Shown here: piece after piece, positions 6,787 to 12,329 of the stretch
Numbering within the stretch: position 1 is the stretch's first letter
Layout of the letters: every line of letters starts with the position of its first letter
Notes under the pieces: generated by a model
What the model saw: the letters and a program-made list of their open reading frames with translations, nothing else
Databases searched by the model: none
Told to the model about the DNA's origin: nothing
From: RGIG1995 sp045587445
Lineage (GTDB): Bacteria; Bacillota; Clostridia; Oscillospirales; CAG-272
Reading direction: 5' to 3'
Length of the DNA: 14,078 nucleotides
Assembly (NCBI GenBank): GCA_045587445.1
Contig: JAZNCH010000058.1
Coordinates: 1 to 14,078, forward strand
Position numbers and translations under genes: made by a program

Positions 6787-6815
6787 TTGCAGAAAATTGC
6801 AAAAGATTGCAAAGA
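6787..6815 (+). repeat. Three TTGCA repeats at helical-turn spacing
   Basis: TTGCA occurs at 6788-6792, 6797-6801 and 6807-6811. The last two units read ATTGCAAAAG and ATTGCAAAGA, 10 bases apart, so the sites face the same side of the helix. They lie just upstream of a TATAAT box. They are probably operator sites for an activator or repressor; the phage regulator at 3421-3840 is a candidate. Confidence 0.6.
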
Positions 6816-6840
6816 CTTTTATACATAATATGAGTATAAT
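6797..6840 (+). promoter_or_regulatory. Candidate promoter with TATAAT box
   Basis: A perfect -10 hexamer TATAAT is at 6835-6840. No good -35 lies 17 bases upstream (AAGACT), but the TTGCA repeats lie there or slightly further up, as expected for activator-dependent phage promoters. A weaker alternative is TTGCAA (6797-6802) with TATACA (6820-6825) at 17-base spacing. The start point for the TATAAT version would be near 6847. Confidence 0.55.
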
Positions 6841-6846
6841 ATAAAG

Positions 6847-6922
6847 TGAGGATAGCTGAAAAGGACATAAAGTAACACTCCTTTCGGGAAAGCACTTTGC
6901 TAATAAGCAGGGTGCTTTTTCC
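6847..6922 (+). ncRNA. Candidate short untranslated RNA or attenuated leader
   Basis: Between the TATAAT box and a strong terminator lie about 75 bases with no start codon carrying a ribosome site. The segment can fold: AAAGGA (6860-6865) pairs with TCCTTT (6879-6884), or instead CTTT pairs with AAAG around CGGG (6881-6892). AAAGTG (6844-6849) is also complementary to CACTTT (6893-6898) in the terminator's left arm, which could give an antiterminator. It may therefore be a free small RNA or a leader that controls read-through into the cassette at 6969-11844. Not recognised as a known RNA family. Confidence 0.45.
6891..6920 (+). terminator. Intrinsic (Rho-independent) terminator
   Basis: AGCACTTTGCT (6891-6901), loop AATA, then AGCAGGGTGCT (6906-6916) form an 11-bp stem with two G-U pairs, followed at once by TTTTTCCTTTT. 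It would end transcripts from the small-gene region and from the candidate promoter at 6835. Confidence 0.85.
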
Positions 6923-6968
6923 TTTTCATCGAACAAAGGGGAAATCCATACACAAAGGACTGAAAAGA

Positions 6969-7091
6969 ATGGGTTTCACCTACAAGGAACAATATGCAGT
7001 TGTTGTTATCTGCAAGAACGAGGAAGAACAAAAAGCTATATATGACCGCCTGAAAGAAGAAGGCTTCAAGTTGAAGGTGGTTGCTGTATGA
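6969..7091 (+). CDS. 40-residue conserved-looking phage protein
   Basis: The product reads MGFTYKEQYAVVVICKNEEE followed by a helix (QKAIYDRLKEEGF) and a last strand (KLKVVAV). This strand-helix-strand layout resembles a half ferredoxin-like fold. AAAGGA (6954-6959) is nine bases before the ATG. A longer frame begins at 6897 but runs through the terminator and is unlikely. It overlaps the ABC-GNAT gene by ATGA, so it may serve that protein or couple its translation. Function unknown. Confidence 0.65.
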   Translation: MGFTYKEQYAVVVICKNEEEQKAIYDRLKEEGFKLKVVAV

Positions 7092-8233
7092 AGATAGAAA
7101 TTCATAACAGAACCAGCGACTTTGACTCATACCGGGCGGCAAGGGTGAAAAGCTTATTCAATGCAGAAAGCGGCTGTAATTTTGACTTGACAATTGAAAA
7201 TGTTGATTTATCGGGGAACTGGAATATCGGCGTTGTTGTTGGAGCTTCCGGATCGGGTAAGACTTCAATCGGCAAGACGATATTCGGGGAAGATAAAATA
7301 GTGAACCTTTCCGACGGCTGGAGTTATGACAAGCCTATCATTGATGATATAGCACCTGACGGCAGCTTTAACACGGTTACAGGGCTTCTTGCTTCTGTGG
7401 GGCTGGGTGATGTTCCGGCGTGGCTTAGACCGTTTCACGTATTGTCTAACGGGGAGCAATTCAGAGCCGGGCTTGCAAGGACGATATGCGAAAAGCCGGC
7501 GGAAATAGTGATTGATGAATTTACTTCCGTAATTGACAGACAAATAGCGAAAATAGGGGCGGCGGCGTTTCAAAAAGCTTGGCGGCGTGAAAATCCTTCG
7601 GGGAAAGTCGTATTGCTTACGCCACATTATGATGTTATTGACTGGGTACAGCCTGACTGGATTATTGACACGAACCGCAAAAGCTTTGAAAGAGGTTGTC
7701 CCCGGCAAAGACCAAAAATCGAATTGGAAATTAGGAAGGTCGACGGCACTTACTGGAAACATTTTAAACCGCATTACTATTTAGACTTACCACATCCGAT
7801 AGCGGCGGAATATTTTGTGGGAACAGTCAACGGTGAGCTTGCCTGTCATTTAGCTGTTACACCGTGGTTTCATCTCAAAGGCTATAGAGCTACACGGCTT
7901 GTTACAATGCCAGAGTGGCAGGGTGCCGGAGTTGGAACAAGGTTTCTTGATGCAATTGCACAGTATCACCTTGACGGACACGGCAGAAGAAACAAACAGC
8001 TTTCGACATATTTTCACACTTCACATCCTCAGCTATGTGCGGCGTTGAGAAGGTCGGAAAAATGGGTGCAGGTTTCAGCCCGGCTTTACGGCGATAATAA
8101 AACAGCTTCTTACAAGTCTTATCGGAAATCGGCAGAAAAGAAAAACGAAAGCAAGATTATTCCTTCCGGTTTTGGCGGTCATTTCAGGGCTGTACAAGGC
8201 TTTAAGTACATAGGGGGTACAAGTACCCTATGA
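7088..8233 (+). CDS. ABC-type ATPase fused to a GNAT acyltransferase domain
   Basis: A 381-residue soluble fusion. Residues about 25-200 are an ABC ATPase: Walker A GASGSGKTS at 52-60, signature LSNGEQFRAGLAR at 119-131, Walker B EIVIDEF at 139-145, and an H-loop histidine at 180 (LLTPHYD). No membrane segments are present, so this is not a transporter. Residues about 225-345 are a GNAT domain, with the acetyl-CoA loop in MPEWQGAGVGTRFLDAI (Q278, G279, G281, G283), then the STYFHTSHPQL and ALRRSEKW segments. ATP-driven remodelling joined to acyl transfer on nucleic acid has a loose parallel in TmcA, and GNAT-fold Mom of phage Mu modifies adenine in DNA; both are analogies. It is coupled to genes on both sides by ATGA overlaps. 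Substrate unknown. Confidence 0.85.
   Translation: MKIEIHNRTSDFDSYRAARVKSLFNAESGCNFDLTIENVDLSGNWNIGVVVGASGSGKTSIGKTIFGEDKIVNLSDGWSYDKPIIDDIAPDGSFNTVTGLLASVGLGDVPAWLRPFHVLSNGEQFRAGLARTICEKPAEIVIDEFTSVIDRQIAKIGAAAFQKAWRRENPSGKVVLLTPHYDVIDWVQPDWIIDTNRKSFERGCPRQRPKIELEIRKVDGTYWKHFKPHYYLDLPHPIAAEYFVGTVNGELACHLAVTPWFHLKGYRATRLVTMPEWQGAGVGTRFLDAIAQYHLDGHGRRNKQLSTYFHTSHPQLCAALRRSEKWVQVSARLYGDNKTASYKSYRKSAEKKNESKIIPSGFGGHFRAVQGFKYIGGTSTL
8209..8232 (+). promoter_or_regulatory. Hairpin over stop/start junction
   Basis: CATAG (8209-8213), GGTA (8216-8219), loop CAAG, TACC (8224-8227) and CTATG (8228-8232) can form a 5+4 bp stem with a GG bulge. It covers the GGGGG ribosome site and the ATG of the next gene at 8230, as well as the last codons of the ABC-GNAT gene. 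Translation of the upstream gene would melt it, so the next gene is probably translated only when the fusion protein is. Confidence 0.5.
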
Positions 8234-8445
8234 AGCAAATTAAAACGATTATAAAGCCATATGAACAGCTGTATGAATATGATGCAGAAGTAAACAAGTA
8301 TCTTTCAGAAGGCTGGAAGCTTAGAAAAAGAGAGATACAACAGGTATCGGGAGAAATAAGCGAAGCGTTCACAGCTCCGGCGGTATATGTGCTGTATGCG
8401 GAACTTGACCGGTATATACCAAACTTTGAAGAAATAACGCTATAA
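8230..8445 (+). CDS. Small DUF1737-like protein
   Basis: A 71-residue protein. EVNKYLSEGWKL followed by a strand pair and AVYVLYAELDR resembles the short DUF1737-type proteins found in phages and bacteria, whose function is unknown. It overlaps the previous stop by ATGA, and its ribosome site and start lie in a hairpin. Its place between the ABC-GNAT and ParB-like genes suggests it belongs to the same set. AAGGGGG for the next gene begins right after its stop. Confidence 0.65.
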   Translation: MKQIKTIIKPYEQLYEYDAEVNKYLSEGWKLRKREIQQVSGEISEAFTAPAVYVLYAELDRYIPNFEEITL

Positions 8446-8455
8446 GGGGGATAAA

Positions 8456-9004
8456 ATGGAAATCTTAAATATTCCGATTAAGGACTTAATACCTTATGAG
8501 AAAAATCCCCGAAAGAATGACGAAGCGGTGCAGTATGTTGCTGAATCAATCCGACAGTTCGGCTTCAAGGTTCCTATTGTTATTGACCGTGACAACATTG
8601 TTGTTTGCGGTCACACACGCTTAAAGGCGGCAAAAAAGCTGAAATTGAAGGAAGTCCCCTGCATTATAGCGGACGATCTGAACGATGAACAAATAAAAGC
8701 CTTCCGGCTTGCTGATAACAAGGTATCAGAACAGGCAGAATGGGACTTTGATGTGCTTAATGATGAATTATTTGAAATCACAAATATTGATATGGCTGAT
8801 TTCGGATTTGATGAAGAAGGGATGTTCTCTATTGATGAAATGGAAGAAGTTGAAGGATATAGCTCTGAAAAGGACGACAGAGAGCATTTCACCAAAACAT
8901 TTACATTCCCTATCGAAAAGAAAAAACAAATAATTTGTTATCTGAAAAAACATCAAAATGATATTGTTGAACAGATAATCAAGGAGAGCGAGAGAAGTGA
9001 TTAG
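8456..9004 (+). CDS. ParB/Srx-fold domain protein (phage modification-associated type)
   Basis: A 182-residue protein. Residues 1-95 are a ParB N-terminal domain: IPIKDLIPYEKNPRKND, then ESIRQFGFKVPIVID and CGHTRLKAAKKL with G52-H-T-R55, the nucleotide-binding loop. A helical region follows (KAFRLADNKVSEQAEWD), then a C-terminal segment (HFTKTFTFPIEKKKQIICYL). Phage versions of this type commonly sit directly before a DNA methyltransferase; here a radical SAM gene takes that place. It may bind DNA or guide the modifying enzyme. AAGGGGG precedes the ATG. It overlaps the next gene's GTG by eight bases. Confidence 0.85.
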   Translation: MEILNIPIKDLIPYEKNPRKNDEAVQYVAESIRQFGFKVPIVIDRDNIVVCGHTRLKAAKKLKLKEVPCIIADDLNDEQIKAFRLADNKVSEQAEWDFDVLNDELFEITNIDMADFGFDEEGMFSIDEMEEVEGYSSEKDDREHFTKTFTFPIEKKKQIICYLKKHQNDIVEQIIKESERSD

Positions 9005-10022
9005 ATGCGGTTCGCAATGCTTGACGTGTGACTATCCTATACATTTTGATACTTATTACGGATGTTCTCACGCTTGCAGTTATTGCTTTGTAAAACATAA
9101 ATATTCGATTGAAAAGATAAAACCGATAAACACGATAAAGTCACTTAAAAATTACATAGAAGGAAAAAGGAATAAAGAAACACGGTGGTGTGATTGGAAT
9201 ATGCCGCTACACTGGGGAGCAAACTCCGATCCGTTTCAGCCGTGTGAGAAAATTCATAAGAAATCTCTTGAAGTTTTAGAGTTATTCGCTGAAACTGGTT
9301 TTCCTTTTATCGTATCAACAAAAAATCCCGGATTACTTGTTCAAGAACCTTATATATCCCTTTTGGAACGTTGCAATTGCGTTTTACAAATATCTATGGC
9401 TTGTGCAAAATATGACAAACTTGAAAGAGGTACGCCGCCTTATGAGGAACGCTTGCAAGCCGCAAGAGCATTAAGCGGCAAAGTAAAAAGGCTTGTAGTA
9501 AGGTTAAGACCGTATTTCCCGGATTGTCATAAAGACATTCTGAAAGAGATAAAACGCTACAAAGAAGCCGGGGTACACTCTATAAGCATTTCCGCCTTTT
9601 ACACCGTGAAAAAACAAAGGGGAATGGTGCGGTATGGCAGTAGTTATACATTTAGTAATGAATTTCTATATCCGAGGTATCTGGAAATAAAAGATGAGTG
9701 CCACAAGAACGGCATTGAGTTTTTATGTTCAGAAAGCGGCTTAGACCATTTAGGAGATAATCTGAACTGTTGCGGCTGTAATGGCTTAGACGACTTTCAG
9801 CCGAATAAGTTCAATGTTTCTCATTTGGCTTATGACGAGGTAAAACCGGAAGCAACAGAAGCAATGAAACAAAACAACACATATCAACCATTTAAAGGGA
9901 TAGGACAAAATCAGGCTTGGGCTTTGAAATGCGTTGGAAAATCCTTTGAACAGCTTATGTATGAAGTTGGGGCGGACAGAATTGAATGGTTGAAAGAACA
10001 AAAAGAAAGGTTTAAAGGGTGA
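8997..10022 (+). CDS. Radical SAM enzyme with an extra N-terminal cysteine triad
   Basis: A 341-residue protein starting at GTG 8997, about ten bases after AAGGAG. The radical SAM cluster motif is C23-x3-C27-x2-C30 (YGCSHACSYCFV), which holds the 4Fe-4S cluster that cleaves S-adenosylmethionine. A second C-x3-C-x2-C lies at C4, C8 and C11. Further cysteines at 244, 258, 259 and 261 (NCCGCNG) could bind an auxiliary cluster. Segments NSDPFQPCEK, ISMAC and LERGTPPYEERL resemble the spore-photoproduct-lyase-like branch, which acts on DNA bases. The reaction cannot be told from sequence; a modification of nucleic acid with the ParB-like and GNAT partners is inferred. The gene looks AT-richer than its neighbours, which hints at separate acquisition. 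Confidence 0.85.
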   Translation: MIRCGSQCLTCDYPIHFDTYYGCSHACSYCFVKHKYSIEKIKPINTIKSLKNYIEGKRNKETRWCDWNMPLHWGANSDPFQPCEKIHKKSLEVLELFAETGFPFIVSTKNPGLLVQEPYISLLERCNCVLQISMACAKYDKLERGTPPYEERLQAARALSGKVKRLVVRLRPYFPDCHKDILKEIKRYKEAGVHSISISAFYTVKKQRGMVRYGSSYTFSNEFLYPRYLEIKDECHKNGIEFLCSESGLDHLGDNLNCCGCNGLDDFQPNKFNVSHLAYDEVKPEATEAMKQNNTYQPFKGIGQNQAWALKCVGKSFEQLMYEVGADRIEWLKEQKERFKG

Positions 10023-10026
10023 TATA

Positions 10027-10722
10027 ATGGGAGCTTGTCATAGTGGCGGAAAAGGTTCCGGCGGTGCAAGCATAGCACAGAGCAATACACCAGCAAGCCC
10101 GGTTTCCTACTCAGCGTTCACGGATTCCGACGCTCAACAGCTCCGTGATGATATGGATGATATATACGATCCAGACGTAACGGACGCAATTAAGCTTTAT
10201 ATCTCCGATAGTAACCCTAACGGTGACGGCTTCTCGCACGCACAAAACCTTAATTACAAGCTTGATAACGGAATAGCCCTTAATGCTACAGAAAAGTTCA
10301 TTGACGATAATATTCAGGCAGGTATGCACGCAATCGGCAAGGATTCAAACCTTATAAGATATTGTCACGATGATATTCTGAAAAAATGTGGCATAAGTGA
10401 CTATTCAAAAATGACAGATGCACAGCTTCAAAAGGCGTTAGTCGGAACGAAATTAAGAACAACATCCTATATGTCAACATCGTATGACGGAAAGAAAAAC
10501 CCTTTCAATCCTTCTGCACCGGCTGGCGGCGGACGTGAGGTTATTATGAACATAAAAGCCGGCAAGAATACAAAAGTTGTATTCGGGGCGAAGAAACAGG
10601 CTGAATTTGTACTGAATAAAGGAACAGATATGACAATTACCGGCATACATTTTGACGGAAGTTATGCACATCCACGATTAGGCAGTACAAAACCACGTGT
10701 TGTTATTGACGTTACGATATAA
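10027..10722 (+). CDS. ADP-ribosyltransferase-like protein, R-STS-QxE type
   Basis: A 231-residue protein. Residues 1-10 are MGACHSGGKG, then a Gly/Ser/Ala linker to about 26, a helical region (27-105) and an ADP-ribosyltransferase fold. Visible active-site pieces are R111 (NLIRYCHDD), S150-T151-S152 (TSYMSTSYD) and Q191-x-E193 (KKQAEFVLNKGT), then a closing strand. R-STS-(E/Q)xE defines the toxin-type family that uses NAD+. A Q rather than an E before the catalytic glutamate is seen in C3-like enzymes that do not target arginine, so the target here is probably not arginine. No secretion signal is evident. It follows the radical SAM stop by four bases with AAAGGG as ribosome site. It shares its N-terminus with the gene at 10867. 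Confidence 0.75.
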   Translation: MGACHSGGKGSGGASIAQSNTPASPVSYSAFTDSDAQQLRDDMDDIYDPDVTDAIKLYISDSNPNGDGFSHAQNLNYKLDNGIALNATEKFIDDNIQAGMHAIGKDSNLIRYCHDDILKKCGISDYSKMTDAQLQKALVGTKLRTTSYMSTSYDGKKNPFNPSAPAGGGREVIMNIKAGKNTKVVFGAKKQAEFVLNKGTDMTITGIHFDGSYAHPRLGSTKPRVVIDVTI

Positions 10723-10734
10723 AAGGAGTATAAT
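10706..10734 (+). promoter_or_regulatory. Near-consensus sigma-A promoter inside the end of the first ART gene
   Basis: TTGACG (10706-10711), a 17-base spacer, and TATAAT (10729-10734) match the housekeeping promoter at 11 of 12 positions. Transcription would start near 10741, almost at the ATG of the small gene at 10740, so the RNA would serve mainly the second ART gene at 10867 and those beyond it. Confidence 0.6.
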
Positions 10735-10739
10735 AGAGT

Positions 10740-10865
10740 ATGGCAAAAAATGACAAAAAAACAAGCCCAAAGGACTATGGTCGCTGGGATAAAACAAATG
10801 TACAGGTCATAAGCAAGCCCAAAGCACCGAAAACATCAAAGAAAAAGGTTAAAAAGGGTAAGTAA
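10740..10865 (+). CDS. 41-residue lysine-rich protein
   Basis: It follows AAGGAG (10723-10728) and reads MAKNDKKTSPKDYGRWDKTN, then a short strand and a basic tail (KPKAPKTSKKKVKKGK). It has 14 lysines in 41 residues. The tail resembles histone-H1-like or AlgP-like disordered basic tails that bind nucleic acid. It lies one base before the second ART gene and directly after the first. It could be a DNA- or RNA-binding partner, a target, or an inhibitor of an ART; none of these is shown. Confidence 0.7.
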   Translation: MAKNDKKTSPKDYGRWDKTNVQVISKPKAPKTSKKKVKKGK

Positions 10866-10866
10866 T

Positions 10867-11634
10867 ATGGGTGCATGTCATAGCGGTGGAAAAGGGGCAA
10901 CAGTCGGAGCAACAGCCGCTTCCGGCGGTGCAACTCAGGTCGATAATTCACAGGTACAGCAGGCACAGCCCACTCAGACTATGAGTTCAAGCTATAACGC
11001 CTTTGTTAATATGACTGACGACGACAAAGCGGATGTTATTGATTCAATGGTTAGTCAAGATGTACCGGCTCACTTATCAAATAGTGATTTCCAAAAATTC
11101 ATATATAACATAGGATTGAATGACAAGCCGCAGTTAGTTGATGATGCTACACTCAATTCAATGAAGGGAAAAGAAATATTCAGAACAGTAAACAATGTTT
11201 TTGATAGCAATAATGATATTTCGTATAGTGCGGATCAGATAGCAAGACAGCTTCAAGCCGGACGAATTACAAGAACTTCCGATAGCGGCGGTTCGGTATA
11301 CGGCAGAGGGCTTTACTTTGCAGATTCAAGAACGGAAAGCACATATTATGGAAATACAAGAGGAAATGTCAAAAAGACCGCAGTTGTAAGGGCGAAGCTG
11401 AATGACAACGCAAAAATCATTACAGATAGTGCGGCAAGAAGTGGTGCGGCGGCGGAAATTAGCAGCGGTTCAAAGTTGGGTAAAGCCTTAGCAAAATGTG
11501 ACCGTGCTTCACAGAAAAGTATATACGCAATGGCAAAAGGCTATAACGTTATTGACGCAAACAACGGAACCGGCTATTTTAACATACTCAATCGCCAGGC
11601 GGTGACAATGAGTAAGACAATAGAAGCAAAATAA
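10867..11634 (+). CDS. ADP-ribosyltransferase-like protein, phage/PARP-like type
   Basis: A 255-residue protein with the same MGACHSGGKG start as its neighbour, a longer Ala/Gly/Gln/Thr linker (11-40), SSYNAF and a helical region, then an ART-like fold. R106 (KEIFRTVNN) fits the first-strand arginine. GRGLYFADSRTESTYYG at 146-162 matches the G-x-G-x-YFA-x-S motif of PARP-like and phage head-associated ARTs. VVRAKLNDNAKII and the ending YFNILNRQAVTM match their last strands. The third catalytic residue is not obvious, so activity is uncertain. The fold class clearly differs from the first ART, so this is not a simple duplication. AAAAAGGG precedes the ATG. Confidence 0.7.
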   Translation: MGACHSGGKGATVGATAASGGATQVDNSQVQQAQPTQTMSSSYNAFVNMTDDDKADVIDSMVSQDVPAHLSNSDFQKFIYNIGLNDKPQLVDDATLNSMKGKEIFRTVNNVFDSNNDISYSADQIARQLQAGRITRTSDSGGSVYGRGLYFADSRTESTYYGNTRGNVKKTAVVRAKLNDNAKIITDSAARSGAAAEISSGSKLGKALAKCDRASQKSIYAMAKGYNVIDANNGTGYFNILNRQAVTMSKTIEAK

Positions 11635-11649
11635 AGGGAGTGAGAAAAA

Positions 11650-11844
11650 ATGAAAAAGAACACGGGCAGTCTTGATATTGACTATATCGACAAGCTTTTC
11701 GAGGGAATGAGTAGAGAAGCGGCGGAAGCTATGAACGGCACACATCCACCTATCCCGAAGAAAAAGAAAGCAACGGCAAAGAAAAAGCCGGCAACTGCAA
11801 AGAAAACAACGACAAAAAAGAAAAAGACAGTTAAGAAAAAGTAA
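11650..11844 (+). CDS. 64-residue protein with histone-H1-like lysine tail
   Basis: Residues 1-32 are an acidic helical head (GSLDIDYIDKLFEGMSREAA). Residues 37-64 are almost only Lys, Ala, Thr and Pro, with 16 lysines in 28 residues. This two-part layout (a folding head and a basic tail) resembles small nucleic-acid-binding or condensing proteins. AAGGGAG lies about ten bases upstream. It is the last gene before a terminator and is the second lysine-rich gene paired with an ART. Function unknown. Confidence 0.7.
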   Translation: MKKNTGSLDIDYIDKLFEGMSREAAEAMNGTHPPIPKKKKATAKKKPATAKKTTTKKKKTVKKK

Positions 11845-11855
11845 ATATGAAATTG

Positions 11856-11887
11856 TGGTAGAGACATTTATGTCCCTACCATTTTTT
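11856..11887 (+). terminator. Intrinsic terminator closing the cassette
   Basis: TGGTAGAGACA (11856-11866), loop TTTA, and TGTCCCTACCA (11871-11881) form a stem with one A-C mismatch, followed by TTTTTT. It separates the ART/lysine-rich genes from the packaging genes. Confidence 0.75.
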
Positions 11888-11909
11888 ATGGAGAAAAGAA
11901 GGTGAAGGA

Positions 11910-12329
11910 ATGGATATAAGCGAAAAAATGCGGCGATTAGGAGAAAAGACACAATTCAACGGCGAAACGGCGGCGGAAGCTGGGCGGAAAGGTCAGAAAA
12001 AAGCAACGGAAAGCCGAAGAAGAAAAAAAGCCGCAAAAGAAATCATAGAAACCTTCCTTTCTATGCCTTTGAAGGGCGGCAAGGTAGCAGACGTTGAGAA
12101 CATCAAAAACTTTCTTGAACTTAAAGGCAAAAATATCACAGTAGAGGAAGCAATGTTTTTACAGGTGGTACAAAAAGCCTTGAAAGGTGATTTAAGAGCT
12201 ATTGAAATGATGTTAGCCCTGACAGGCGAAAAGCCGGCGGAAAAAGTACAGGTTGAAAACGTCAATCCTATGTCAGAGCTTACCACAGAGGAATTAAGGA
12301 AGCTGATTGATAGCAATGGTAAGTCTTGA
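11910..12329 (+). CDS. terS: Terminase small subunit-like protein
   Basis: A 139-residue, helical, basic protein. The N-terminus is rich in Lys/Arg (EAGRKGQKKATESRRRKKAAKE), followed by helices (EEAMFLQVVQKALKGDLRAIEMMLALTGE) and a charged C-terminus (SELTTEELRKLIDS). This matches small terminase subunits or their DNA-binding relatives, which recognise the phage DNA for packaging and recruit the large subunit. It overlaps the large terminase gene, the usual order. AGAAGGTG lies about five bases before the ATG. Confidence 0.75.
   Translation: MDISEKMRRLGEKTQFNGETAAEAGRKGQKKATESRRRKKAAKEIIETFLSMPLKGGKVADVENIKNFLELKGKNITVEEAMFLQVVQKALKGDLRAIEMMLALTGEKPAEKVQVENVNPMSELTTEELRKLIDSNGKS

Noticed and set aside
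6897..6968. Upstream extension of the 40-residue protein from a TTG
   Set aside because: It runs through the terminator stem and U-tract, and the ATG at 6969 has a well-spaced ribosome site.
7088..7700. Transport-type ABC system
   Set aside because: No membrane domain is present in the gene or next to it, and the ATPase is fused to GNAT.
7265..7774. 169-residue open frame on the minus strand
   Set aside because: It lies wholly inside the ABC-GNAT gene, which has clear conserved motifs; the antisense product is a shadow rich in Arg/Phe/Pro with no recognisable domain.
10027..10056. Double-glycine secretion leader in the ART N-terminus
   Set aside because: The Gly-Gly pair is only seven residues in, without the usual longer hydrophobic/acidic leader, and no dedicated transporter is nearby.
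11509..11952. 147-residue minus-strand frame rich in Phe, Leu and Cys
   Set aside because: It is the complement of the lysine-rich tail gene and the terminator region; antisense of Lys codons gives Phe/Leu runs that mimic membrane segments.
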